64,000 nucleotides of DNA from positions 11,035,501-11,099,500 of the forward strand of contig CM060990.1 in the NCBI GenBank assembly GCA_030765065.1, read 5' to 3'. The stretch comes from Deroplatys truncata (Eukaryota > Arthropoda > Insecta > Mantodea > Mantidae). This document shows positions 12,760 through 24,509 of the stretch, piece after piece. Within the stretch, counting starts at the first letter, position 1, and the number at the start of each line of letters is the position of its first letter. The notes beneath the pieces were generated by a model. The model was not told the DNA's origin, did no database searches, and saw only the letters and a program-made list of their open reading frames with translations. The translations under genes and the position numbers were made by a program.

Positions 12760-13053
12760 TCCGTAGGTAAGAGTGAGTACTGTCGCGTTAAGAAAGCCCG
12801 CCCAGGGGATGAATATGACAGCTTTGGCTCCGAATCTGACACAGAGCCTGGAACCTCAAGCCGCACTGAATCATCAAATCAGCTGGATGATGGAGGAGTA
12901 CAAGGTGATCTGAGCCGTCCATACCATCAATCCATTTCTCGATTATCTAAATCCATGGTTGAATCTACATATCCTGGACCAGGTCCCGATTGGAGTCCAC
13001 CGCCTGAGGCTGCATTTCCTCGCCGCTACTGCCAGGCTCATTTGCTCAAGTGA
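12760..13053 (+). CDS. Dscam2-like terminal coding exon
   Basis: Acceptor TTTCTGTTGTTTGCAG precedes an open frame starting SVGKSEYCRVKKARPGDEYD. It contains the hallmark GSESDTEPGTSSRTESSNQL of Dscam-family intracellular tails and ends PDWSPPPEAAFPRR...QAHLLK with a TGA at 13051-13053. The tail is acidic and Ser/Thr-rich, then Pro-rich, as expected for a signalling tail that binds SH2/SH3 adaptors. Phase 0 matches the exon ending at 3575. The open frame extends upstream to 12601, but that part is AT-rich intronic sequence ahead of the splice site. The coding base composition stands out sharply from the AT-rich flanks. Confidence 0.75.
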   Translation, partial: SVGKSEYCRVKKARPGDEYDSFGSESDTEPGTSSRTESSNQLDDGGVQGDLSRPYHQSISRLSKSMVESTYPGPGPDWSPPPEAAFPRRYCQAHLLK

Positions 13054-15587
13054 GAAGAACAGTTCTAACACTGAGTGTAACAGTCTGAAATTGTGTAGGG
13101 AACAAAAGTATTCTTTTCAGAACCGATGGTTAAAGTGAGTGATCATTGCCATTTGAAGTGACTTTATAGAGAAATGGATGTTGCTATGGTTTTTTTAGAA
13201 ACCATAAATTATTGATGTGCTAACAGGTGTGATCAAAATACTTTCAGTACTATTGTTGTGTAAAATCTGAAAAAATTTTATATACTGTGAAGTGAAATGC
13301 TGAAAATAATTGGAGTGGAAAACAACTTTACTATGCCTGAAAAGAGTATTGAAAAAGGCAGACCAAAACATAATGTAAAACCAAGTTGTGTTCGTAAAGC
13401 ACACTTTCAAATTGAACATTACAGATCTTGACTTTTAAATCAAATTTATTTCATTGGTGAGGATTGATCCTAAAACATTTTGTCAGAGAAAATGTGTGTT
13501 TATAATTTACATCTATGGTTGTGTTATAAAATGAAAAACTGTTTTGAAAGTATAATTTAAAAATAAAATACAGAGGTACTCAGCCATACATTAGTATCTA
13601 ACATACTTTGTATTAATTTCTTATGCCAAAAAATATATTTTGCATAACACAATCTGAAACTTTACTTGAAAATTAAATTTAGGGAACAGACTATTAGAAG
13701 AAGGAAGAGGAAGAATTTGCAAGGAATTTTATTACTTCTCAAGTGCATATAGGAATACAACTGACAGTTTTCTTAAGGAAAAATGGTAATTAAAATGCAG
13801 AGAGCCTTATTTCAAACATTAGTAATTTTCATAGCTTGCTGGCTGTATTGCTAAATGGTTCATTATATTTTATTGGCTCGGTTAAAGTACTAGTATGATA
13901 CAGCATATTGGTTATATAGAATGCTGTTTTTGAGCACAAAAGCTAGTTTTGATTTAATCCACCTACTAAGCTGTAAAAATTGCTAATGTGGCTGTATTTC
14001 CACTATAAAAGAACTAAAACCTAATAACAAGGGAACTAAAAGACTTAAAAGCCCCTTATGCTCTAATAATTGTAGTACATATTTCAGTGATGAATTTAAA
14101 AAATGTGAGCCATATTTAAATGTGTAATCTGAAAGGAAAGAAAGCCTCTTAAGTGTTATGTTCAAAACAAAGAATGCATTTCCACATAAAAATATGTTAA
14201 TTCAGCTTATTTTTTGATAAAGGACTGGTCTAAGAACTCTTAAGGTAATGAACTATAATGGTAGAAGCTCACATTATTAATATATTTGACTAATACAATT
14301 ATGAGTAGCCACTTAAATCTGTTAAACTTTATTTTTTCCAGTAGGATTATATTTTTGGGCCTGATACTTAAAGCAGAACATAGGATAACATAAATTAACA
14401 TCACTGATGTACACTAACATGCATAAAAAGTGGCCCATTCCCCTAGATCTCAATAATGTTTTCCCTCTATAAGGTTCCCATCTTCACAAAACCAACCTTT
14501 GACTCCACCCAGTCAGTATCAGTCCTTAATATGACTGACCTGAAAAACAATTCAGGGACTAAAATACAAACCAATGAACCTTGTTATAATCAGTGTGAAA
14601 TGAAGAGGTGGTTCACATGCTGTCTTTATGAAAGAGCTTCACTATGATTGGTACATGGAAAGCTTAAACCAATTGCAACATAATTTGGCGTTCTAGAGGA
14701 AGGGGAGAAGAAGTATTTGTATTTGTGGTTAAACTGGATGATAGCTACAGTATTTATGTGAGAGCTTTCATCAGAGATGTGGAGATAAAGGTTAAAACAA
14801 TTGTTGCTATCGAACAGCAATAGGAAAACCGATATTAAGAAAGTAGCAGTGTAGCGTGAAAATAAAGGTTTAAGTTGTAATGCTACCTTTCAGAGTTCAG
14901 CAACATTTTGGGGAGGTAAATTACCCTGCCAATCCATTGGCTGGAATTATGCTTGAGGAGCAGAGGTGGTCGTGTTAGCAGAGGGTGGGACTAAATTTGT
15001 CACTACCAGCATAAACAACTGTGTACCATTACGATCCACATTTTATGCATGTCAGTATACAATATGAATTAACAGATTAGATATGAAATGTTCCCAAAAA
15101 GCAGCTCATTCCTAAGTCACTTACATCACACAAAGCATGTTACAGTGGCTTGCATAGATGAGCAGAATTATCATTGCTTGTAAATAGTTTTTGTATAAAC
15201 AGGTTTACAAAGTCATTGTGCATCAAAAGCTTATAATATACTTGCATCTTCAATTTATGTGACTTCTTGGTAACATAATATGTATCAACCACCTACAGAA
15301 AATGCAAGAATAGTAATTATTAATGGCATAGCAGTGTTATCATCCATTTGGTACTTTTATTAAAACTCAGGTAGAAATTAAATAAAATTAAGAGAGAAAT
15401 TTTATGAATGTATATGATGAAGATCCTTTGGAGATGTTCTAGAAATGTTTGTTTAAAACACTTCATGTTGCACTTTTCATTGTTGTACAAAATGCTTGCA
15501 GTTTTCAAGCAAATATATTAAAAGCAGTATATTTATTACAGTTAGATTGTCAAAAGAAACTTGAATATGTTACTACATTAGTATATA
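13054..15587 (+). other. probable 3' UTR then intergenic DNA
   Basis: Follows the stop codon of the Dscam-like exon. An AATAAA at about 13562 is the first plausible polyadenylation signal, and others occur further on (for example near 14863). No RNA gene or coding remnant was recognised. Confidence 0.45.
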
Positions 15588-15720
15588 CAGTTGAACCTCA
15601 CTTATATGTTATTCACTTCTAAGGTTTTTGCACATATATGTTACATTTTTTAGGCACTAAGCTTTGCCCACTAATATTTAGCTCACTTAAATGTTTTTTC
15701 ATTTATAAGTTTTCTCATTA

Positions 15721-16140
15721 ATAAATAGATAGATATTTTATTTCACTTCGATAATAACATTCACAAATACAATTTCAATAATACTTAAATTCTATCCCTA
15801 CATGCTACCCTTTACATATCATTTTCCTCACTTCGCTAAGTTGCTGCATTTCTAAGGACCCATAGTATCCAACACCATGGTTACCGAGCTATTGGGTCCT
15901 ATTTACTTCTTTCCTTTCTCAATCTGCATTTTGTTCCTATTCCTTATTTCTAATTTTCTTCAGCTATCTATTTCTCACTGCACCTAAATATTTTCCTATC
16001 GCTCTTAAACTTTCCTTTGGTTTAACTCTTAACATCCTTATACATATAATTTCATTTGGTAAACTGGACCTTTTGATTTTTCACATTTTTTCTCTCATGC
16101 TCATTGTTCCTCATCACATTTTACAGGTCCCCATGTACAA
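15721..16140 (-). mobile_element. antisense LINE 3'-end fragment nested in the Tigger-like element
   Basis: Read on the - strand the segment ends ...TTATCGAAGTGAAATAAAATATCTATCTATTTATT, an A-rich repeated tail typical of a LINE 3' end. A hairpin formed by GGACCCATAGTATCC and CTATTGGGTCC (15856-15900) lies in the putative 3' UTR. No RT domain is preserved, and the right boundary is uncertain. Confidence 0.4.
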
Positions 16141-16359
16141 AAAATACTAATTTACTTACTCATTTATGTTATGTTTATGCTATGTTAAGATCTATTATGC
16201 ATGTTTTCTGTATAGTGTATCATTACTCTCACAGCATAAAACATGAACATGTTGAGCGAGGCCTCAATAATATCGGAACCCATTATTGCTATGCACATGT
16301 TAACAATACAGCAGGAAGGTCCTTCCCTAGGTTGTATCTGATGATACTGATGATGGTGA

Positions 16360-16481
16360 TGGTGGTGATGATGATGATGATGATGATGAAGAAGAAGAAG
16401 AAGAAGAAGAAGAAGAAGAAGAAGAAGAAGAAGAAGAAGAAGAAGAAGAAGAAGAAGAAGAAGAAGAAGAAGAAGAAGAAG
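16360..16481 (+). repeat. GAT then GAA trinucleotide microsatellite
   Basis: About ten GAT units run directly into about 31 uninterrupted GAA units. One frame reads as an Asp run then a Glu run followed by about 40 open codons ending at a TGA near 16610, which might be the acidic end of a transposase. An immediate upstream stop makes coding unlikely. Confidence 0.9.
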
Positions 16482-17583
16482 ACAAAGAAGGCCTAGATAA
16501 TGAAGGTGTTCCCAGTGTGCATGTGGTGTTTCAAACTCTAGGAAGTACACAAGTTCTATCATCACAAGGCCTAAATTATGACAGAATTTCTGTGATTAGT
16601 GCATATAATTGACTAGTGTATGGCTGTGGGGAAAAAATTAAAGAAGCAAAGAAATATTCCCTAATTTTTTAAACTGGTGTAGCAGCAGTACTCTTGATTT
16701 TTATTAGTTTTTCGGAATGAATTATGAATATCAGTACTAGCATGCATATGTTTAGTATTTATGTGTTTGTTTCATTTATTTCTTTCTTATATTGAATAAT
16801 AATTATTTTTAGTGATAATCTAATAAATAGTTTCAGTTCCATAAAAAAATTCACTTTTACGTTTTCTCATTTATACATTATAGTAGCCATCTCCCTTTGA
16901 AAACGTATAACTGAGGTTATACTGTATTTTCAGTTTTATGGTTAGAAATATCAGAAACAAGAAGAAATTTAAACATGGGTAAACTGTATCATGCTCCTTT
17001 CTCAATACCATATTCTTCACATTCCTAGCCATCTTGATAAGAATGAGCTAACATAACTCTAGAAACAGCATCTGTATTCTTTCTCACATTTCAAATTCAC
17101 ACTTAATTGGATGTTTGATGTGCCAATTTTAGTGGGTACAAAATTTAATGAAGATGCTCTGCATGTATCTTATGTTAAAGCAAAAATATTTAACCATGTG
17201 TGGTAAAATCATAGTTATCATAAGACTTTATGAGAATTGACTTCAATTTTAGTATGATATTTTCTGCAACTGCAACATAACTCAATTCTCTTCTTTTGTT
17301 TATTTCTGTGCCAGCAAAAGGAAGCTTATTGAAAAAAAGTTTCTTAGTGCTCCTTTATCTCTTATGATGCAGAAGTAAGTTAGACTGGTTATAAATGAAG
17401 TGGATAACTATCTGAACTTACAAAATGATTTAAAAGTTTTGCACAGGTGCTTACCTTTGTTCATTTATCATCTGCATTCTATCTTTGACCTCAAACAGGT
17501 TACTGCTAATGGTAATTTCCAGGTTAATTCTTGAGCATATAACAATTTTATTGTTTCTTACAACAGCAGATATGTAATATCAT

Positions 17584-17660
17584 TCCTCTTCTTCTTCTCC
17601 TTCTTCTTCTTCTTCTTCTTCTTCTTCTTCTTCTTCTTCTTCTTCTTCTTCTTCTTCTTC
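17584..17660 (+). repeat. CTT trinucleotide microsatellite
   Basis: About 25 CTT units with minor interruptions at the start. It is the complement of the GAA tract 1.1 kb upstream, so the two form a large inverted repeat of purine and pyrimidine tracts. Confidence 0.9.
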
Positions 17661-17939
17661 ATTGCTACTTATAGATTTCTTAACCTGAATGGTTTATTGG
17701 ATAAAATTGCAAATATTTCAGGTACCAACAAATTTAAACCTATAGAAAATTTTTGGTTTTGGCCTCTTGATTGGTTGCTCATGTTAGAGTTACACCATAC
17801 TTTTCAGATAGCATTTCCTGTGAAATATGAGTACAAACAAACTATAACTGAGTGATACTTCAAAGAATTCCATCAGTGTTCAAATTAGCATGGTATAGTT
17901 ATAACTGTCCACTTCCACAGTATGGGATTATGGTATCTG

Positions 17940-18140
17940 TGTTCTAGTCCAGAGGGCTGGCATTATTTGGTTGAATAAGGCTTATGCCAGGGTTTTCTCT
18001 TATTTTCATGACAAATGTCAGGGAACTCTGAGCTCAGTGGATCCAAGGCTAATTTCATCCATTTCCATCAATTTAATTTAGCGTTTCTGCTGGCCAAAGT
18101 CATTAAAAGGGACATTAAACGCTTAAAAAAAAATCAAACG
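17940..18140 (+). mobile_element. SINE-like fragment
   Basis: Contains GGCTGGCATTATTTGGTTGAATAAGG, GTTTTCTCTTATTTTCATGACAAATG and a GGGACATTAAACGCTTAAA end. A related end (GGGACGTTAAACGCCTAAA) occurs at about 54890. The tRNA-related head is not visible. Confidence 0.4.
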
Positions 18141-21080
18141 CTTATAACTGCCATTGGTTTTAGTTTCAAAGGTCTACAGAAAATAGAGGAATGTGAGGAA
18201 CAGAAAGCAGCACCTTAGGAGATTTCTTATGGCTGCTACATTCTCTTTATAATAGTACCATTTTCATTATCATCATCTACAAAATGCAGAACAAATGGCA
18301 GTAGGGATTTACTGTCCTCTGCTGCCAGTCAGCATAAGCAAGTATGTGGCTAGCGTACTGATAATTGCAGTGATCATCATAAGTATGGATGAATGCCAGT
18401 TAAATGGAAATATATTTATTTTCATCCTCCTAAATAAGTTTAATAGATAAGCCACTAAAGGATATTGTTAAGATAATTGATGTAGCCTGCTTATGGATAA
18501 TCCATTCCAAACAATACTGAGGCTGTAAATGTTGCTGTAGAATAGAAACAGCTCCTGGAAAATCAGAAATTTTTTTGTAACAAGCCTGAATCTCCATAAT
18601 GCATTTTTACTTCAAAAGTAGATGCCATGATTATAATAGAAGTCCTTGGCATAAGATAATGTTTTTATGTTTTCCCATTCCTTTGCTAGTGCCATGGAAG
18701 TAGTAGAGGAGGGAAATGAGAGTTCATTGTTCAGATAGTCACAGCTCATACCCATGCCCAATGAGAATAATTTTCATGATGGCAGTGTGTATTTGGTGCT
18801 TAGCTAAATTTATCCCTTCCCTCAGTGAATTTAGTTACCACCATATCTGCTGACAGAGGCATTGTTCTAGTACTAACATTTGAAATCATAATCATAAACC
18901 AAGAGACCTGGTCCTATATAATGGAATGATCAATTTAGAGACTACCATGAAAATGTCATCCCTTGTTGCCTGAAGTTCCCATTTTATATATCAAACACAG
19001 TGACCAAATAATGTATATGAAGTCATTAAAAATATAATTTCAGAAGACATAGCTACTGCACATAAAATTTTAGTGATGGCCAGGACAGCATAAAATTATC
19101 ACCACCACCACCACCACAAGCACAAAAATTGGGTTGCAAATAAGTACCTCATAATCGTGATCAAGTTCCATAATCTGTGGACAGATCCTTAAGTAGTTGA
19201 TAGTTCAGTTAACCTGTGATTTAGAATATTCAAAATACCGTTTCAAGAAATTGAGTAAAGGATGCAAGTAGTATGCAGAAATTATGTTTCACTACATTTT
19301 TTTCCATTTTTTCCATTTTTTCCATCATTTTTACTATGGAAGCACATTCTTACTTCTTTTACTTGTCATTTTCCCAATTGTTCTGCATTCTCCACTAATT
19401 TTGTTTATGACTGGAGAAACAATACTTGGATCGTTTTATACTATGCTCTATTCATGAGAATGGCACAGGAGAGGATAATTATATTTTTGGAACTCCAGAT
19501 ATCATGACCATCATCATCATCATCATCATCAACAACAACAACAACAACACAACAACTTGAAACAATTGTCAGTTCCTCAATTTGTCTCAACACTTCTTGA
19601 AACTCACTGTGTTTTTTGTAGCCTCTTATTTCCGAAAGTAAGCATTTTTCAACAAAATTAATAGGTGTCTTTATAATTCCAAATTTGAATTCTGTCTGAG
19701 TCCCTTTGATTTTCCCTTATTTACATTTTAATTTTTAGTTTTCAATATTTTCTTTATTTTATCTCATCTAAAATGCAGACCATAAGATCTTGTTGTAATG
19801 TTAAATATTGAGGTAAAATTATGGCTGCATAAAAAAATTAATTGTAGAAAGTGTATACAAAAGCTGCTCCATTTTATCAGCAGAACATAATTAGAGTTCC
19901 CAGTTTCAGAAATGAAGTTGAAATTAGATATGTTGCTTCTTCATGTGACCTTTACTTCAAAATTATTGAAGCCAAAGATACAGAAAAGTATTTTTTTTTC
20001 CATGCTTTTCATAAAAGAAAGAAAATATTTGAAGGTAATTCAAGTAATGGAGCATATCAGATAATTAATAAATAGTGCAGATCTAAGAACAGCACTACTA
20101 ATTATGTAATATTACAGTTCCAGTAGTAGCCTGTGCATTGCAGATATGTTCATGGCACTAAGAAGATAAAAATCAAGGAAGATTTGTTTTCAGATAAATT
20201 ATTGTTTGTATCTTAGATAATAAGCATCTCTTATTTTCCTTAAAGATCTAATATCTTACTGCCATCTATAAACGTTTGCTAAATAGATGTGGACTCAAAA
20301 ATCTTATTCCTGTTTATGTAGAAACATACCTAATTTAAATGATTTACCTGACAACATCATTATATTTAACTAAAATATAGACATTATCAGTTTCTAACAT
20401 GATTAACACTGTTGTGAAACAATAATTTAAATGTTATTGCAAAAAAAGAAAGAAAGAAAAGTAAGAAAAAAAAGGACTCATAGATTTTGTAGTTTCTAAT
20501 GTTTTTTTTTAATACTGGCAGGTCAGTATGTGATAACTTAATGTGAGTACACAAACATTATTATACAGCTACTGACATATGACCTACAAATGGCTTGCTA
20601 TGTCATACTCAATTAAAACTTAGTATATTTATGGAACAAACTTGAAAAAATGTGTTGGTGAAGAAAAAATATTTTATGTGTATCTATGCTGTGCCATAAC
20701 ACTGGAATGTTTTAACATCTTTCAACGATGTTGGCTGTGTATATCTGTTATGATATTTATATTGCTGGCATCTTTTTGTTCTTGGTGTTGGTACTTGGCT
20801 AAACATTTCCCAGTTACTTGTATTTTTATATGTATATATAAAATATATTTCGGACATCATTATTAAATAACATTGTTATATAGAAATGTTATCTCTGTAT
20901 AAAATAAATTATATTGCTCAGATATAGTCCAATATCTATTATTGTTCTTGCTGCACATTCCTAATATTTGTTTTTGACTTAAATATATATTTTTAGGTTA
21001 TTATACTTTTTGGTTTAATTACATTGTTTACAGCTTTCATTTTCTGGTTGTTTACAATGCTCCCCATCCAGTTGATGACC
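18141..21080. other. AT-rich DNA without recognised genes
   Basis: Only simple repeats stand out (for example the CAT/CAA run at 19509). Short ORFs at 19262, 19851 and 20642 have no recognisable domain and look like chance. Confidence 0.5.
19509..19556 (+). repeat. CAT then CAA microsatellite
   Basis: Seven or eight CAT units pass into about nine CAA units. A short CAC run (about 19100) and the GAT/GAA tract at 16360 show the same habit of abutting triplet tracts. Confidence 0.85.
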
Positions 21081-21385
21081 TCTGTGGAAACCTCATTCCA
21101 TCAAGCAGTGTATGGATCCACTTATTAACTGGAGCACCCAGAGATCAGAGTCCATTACCTCTGATGAGGGGGTGATAATGGTAAGTGGAATAAAAGGACC
21201 TACAGCTCTCATCGTGGACTCCGAACTGCATCGGACCTTGGGGATGCTTCACATGAGCTAGTCTGAGGTGTAAGCTTGGGTAGGGTTGACTTAAAATTGC
21301 CACTCCAGATCCAGGAATCGAGCCACAGATCCTCTATATGAGGTCCCTAAACAAAACCACTGAGCTATTCCAGTGCCTTGCATTC
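21080..21385 (-). mobile_element. tRNA-derived SINE with readable A and B boxes
   Basis: On the - strand the head reads TAGCTCAGTGGT (A box, about 21356-21367) and about 35 bp later GGCTCGATTCC (B box, 21314-21324). This is the internal RNA polymerase III promoter layout of a tRNA-derived SINE. The body continues leftwards with moderate GC. The region does not fold as a complete tRNA gene. The far boundary is uncertain. Confidence 0.55.
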
Positions 21386-22400
21386 TCTTTCTATAATACA
21401 TACTTATTCTTAAGATTCTATAGACAAAAAAAGCAACAAATGATTAATTATGGTGCAGTTGAGCTCTAGTGCTTGTATTATTCACTACCCAACTTATTGC
21501 ATTTTACAGTGAGCAATAACCCTGAAAACTCCATAAATAACCTCAGACAGGTAAAGTGATCTGATTCTGGATCTGTGGTTCAGAAGGTAAGCACTTCTAT
21601 GTCAACACTGTGAAAGTTTAGTCTTTGGCTGGACTAAATTCGTCAGAAACAAGATGAGTATTTGTTTGTATCTTTCTTTTTTTCCTTTCTTTAAATCTGA
21701 AGATAGGTATCAATATTTGCATACATAGGCTTCTGCAGTAATTTTACTTCTGCACTAACTTGGAAATCTAAATGCAGAAGGCTTAATGGAAATAACTTTT
21801 GCACATCTGCTTCTAGAGCTGCTTTTGACTATTCATATTGACTTACTTGTTTAAGAACACTGTTTTTGTAACATATTTGGCAAGTTAAGGTCAGGTACAT
21901 AAATTCCATTGTTAACCTGACATTGTTTGTATGATAAGGCCTGATGTAGTCACTTGTGCAGGTAACAGGTGTTATATACAGCATAAACAGTATAACTGGA
22001 TGCTTTAAAGGGTGTATGTGAATAATTTTTGGAATATTTTATTTAAATCTAAGTGTAATACACAAATACGCTGTAATTTATTCTAAAGTTTTAAATAGTT
22101 TATGCAATAATCTAATTAGTTTCTATTTTAAAATATACAATTTTATACATGGCATGCTTATAAGCATTGAGGTATGCCTTATTATGCATATACTTATTAA
22201 AAGAACAGAATATTTATTTCAAAACAAGGACCTATCTGATAGGCATATATAAGTATTGACTTAGAGATAAGAAAAAAACTTGAAAAGGTAAATGCATTAT
22301 TTTGATGTACAATTTACACATGTCCTTCAGATGATCCACACAGATCCAGTTATTGAACGGTATGCATAGGTTGTCTTATTTCATACTCGTCCACATATAT
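21386..22400. other. AT-rich DNA without recognised genes
   Basis: No coding motif recognised. A weak SINE-like stretch is near 21575-21640. Confidence 0.4.
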
Positions 22401-22419
22401 AACACTTACCATGTGATCC

Positions 22420-23540
22420 AGTTGCCTTTTCTGGTTGCTTGTCAATTTCTTGAAGGCTTACCAACAATTTAGCCCTTCTTTGAATCTCATATGCAAGCTC
22501 TCAATAAGGGAGCTTTGCTCCATTTGAGGCTTTAGAGTGCCCAATGATTTTTTCTATAAAATCAGCCCTCTTTACAACCTGATCTGAAGCCATGTAGTGG
22601 TATTTATAAATTTATAAAACATTTATGGTTGCATTGTTCAAAATATTGTAAAATATTATCACAGTACGTCTTCTAGTATTATGTAAGATATTGTTTTTCT
22701 GATATAGTTGATCTGAAAGATCTACCCCCACTATTGTCATATTGTAGAACAGGATCATTTCACATCTCTGTTCTTCTCAGATTGAAATGCGTATGGTATC
22801 ATCGAACAGCACCTACACATTCTTGTTTTTCTTTTGATGGTATGATACCAATGTACAATCCTGTTGAAATCCAAAGACAGATGATATTAGCTCCCTTTTA
22901 CTTTTTGGTAGAGATTCTTTCAGCACTTCTCTCTTGTTTTTTGGACTGTTCCAACATATGTCAGTCTCTTGCCCTGAAGTTTCTAGACTAAAGATAAACT
23001 AGACAAACAGTTGTCTCCAGTAATATTTCTATTTTTACCTTGACTGGTCCGACCACCCAAAGAACAATGTCTTCAGCTGAATTACTGGCATTGTATAGCT
23101 CCTTCAGTTGCTTATCAACATATGGATCTAAATTGGGAGTGAGGTCATTTTTACATCAACCAAGGCACACTTTTACCCATACTTCACCAGTTTACTAGGA
23201 ATATATTGCCTGAATGGATAGTTTCCTTTCAGTGTCAAAAGCTGTTAATCAACAGTAAGATATTCACTGGGTGAGAAATATTTTTGGCAATTATTTGTAA
23301 AGCATTGTAGTACCTCATGATAGTAGCCAACTTGTCAACGTCTCTGCAAACATCTCTCTCAAGGATATTATCAAACCTTGGACATCTCAATAGGAACTGG
23401 AATCAGTTTTCATTCACGCATAAGCAACATTAGCTCATGGAATCAATCCAGTCATACATCCAGATCTCTGCTAAACTCTGGCCTAGGTTTTCTTACCTTT
23501 GACATTTCTTTCACAAACTAAAAGTAAAAAGCATACAAAT
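22420..23540 (-). pseudogene. piggyBac transposase relic (PGBD4-like)
   Basis: Translating the reverse complement in several frames gives ordered piggyBac motifs. RDVDKLATIMRYYNALQII is near 23340-23290. A ZLLTLKGNYPFRQYIPSKLVKYG-type block is near 23240-23180, and LPI*IHMLISN near 23130. NMTIVGVDLSDQLYQKNN is near 22735-22690, and a TRRRTVIIFYNILNNATINVL block near 22670-22610. These match the conserved RNase H-like core and the GVDxxDQ...FYxMLNxxxxNA segment of the family. Many stops and shifts break it, and no TTAA-flanked ends were identified. The only long ORF in the interval is on the opposite strand and is a shadow. Confidence 0.7.
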
Positions 23541-24287
23541 AAGCCCTAAAGCATGCACATAGAAAAGGAATAAAGAAACCTACATTTATTTTGATTCCAA
23601 TTGTAGCAGCTGAGCTTGCGTGGATGACCAGTGTATTCCAAATACAATGTTTATTCATAAACAATGTCAATTGCACAACTGAAAGCTACCAATGGCTGAA
23701 GTAACAGATCAGGAGTTTACCAAAAGGTACTGAATATGACATGAAGGCAGTCCAGCCCAGTCAGTCAGAATAGAATGGGAAAATCACATGTATGACAAAT
23801 GTCACCCACACAAGCAAAGGAGGGTTAATATTCTGGGTGAGGGAATAGATAAATAACTGGTACCTAACACTTGGAGAAGTTTCAAGAAAGCTTCACATGT
23901 TACCTTACTGGAAAAGTGAGCATCAGTAAAGAGGTGTCTCGTGGTAAGTGAAATACAAGAAGCAGTGCATGCCTGCAGAAGTAGCTAGTTGAGAAGTAGG
24001 AGTGCAAGAGAAAACATGAGTGTCACTTAAGTGTTGTTTTATGTCTCACAATTGGTGATGTAAATATCAGGGAGTCTACATCTTCCCATTCTATAACTGA
24101 CAGTACTATCATAAACCTACATAAGGTACTAAATAAAATTATTTAGTAGTCTAGTTAATAGGCTCTTTCCTTTCAGCTTTTGTCCACCCACCTTTCTCTT
24201 GGCAAGCTTGTGCCCATAAATTATAATTTGCAATATAACATTATTGAAAGAGCCATGCCCACAGCATTGCCCCTTTTGAAAGGTATG
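23541..24287. other. no recognised gene
   Basis: AT-rich sequence between the piggyBac relic and the hairpin. It may include piggyBac 5' sequence, but nothing recognisable is left. Confidence 0.4.
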
Positions 24288-24376
24288 CTACATTATTTCG
24301 CTCTCACTTATTCAGTGGTATAGATATGGGAAAACATATGCTATACCACTGAATAGGTGAGAGTGAAATAATGTAG
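24288..24376. repeat. near-perfect 89-bp hairpin
   Basis: Left arm 24288-24323 and right arm 24341-24376 are reverse complements at 34 of 36 positions. The central 17 bases also pair (ATATG with CATAT), leaving a loop of about six bases (GGAAAA). The sequence could be a tiny palindromic MITE, a replication-derived palindrome or a small-RNA precursor-like hairpin. It sits between a piggyBac relic and a PLE relic. Confidence 0.85.
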
Positions 24377-24509
24377 CAGGGTAGACAGTAGAAAGAGTGA
24401 GAAATACTCTTTTGCTCCATTCACCTTACATGCAGGACATGTTTAGTGAGGCATCCCCCACATCATCTGCTCCTAACTTTTCCAAAATGGAGAAAAAATG
24501 AAATATGGA

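Larger units (their letters stand above)
15588..16924. mobile_element. pogo/Tigger-type DNA transposon relic
   Basis: The left end CAGTTGAACCTCACTTATATG and the inverted right end CAGTATAACCTCAGTTATACG match at 17 of 21 positions. Each is flanked by TA, the target-site duplication of the Tc1/mariner/pogo superfamily. The CAGT(T/A)nAACC terminus is typical of Tigger elements. About 1.3 kb of interior holds a GAT/GAA microsatellite and an inserted LINE tail. No clear DDE transposase remains, so it is a non-autonomous or decayed copy. Confidence 0.65.

Noticed and set aside
16104..16565. ORFs on both strands with long Lys or Leu runs
   Set aside because: Produced by the GAA/GAT microsatellite; no conserved sequence around them.
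21314..21367. Functional tRNA gene
   Set aside because: A and B boxes are present but acceptor and anticodon stems do not pair convincingly. SINE head is the better reading.
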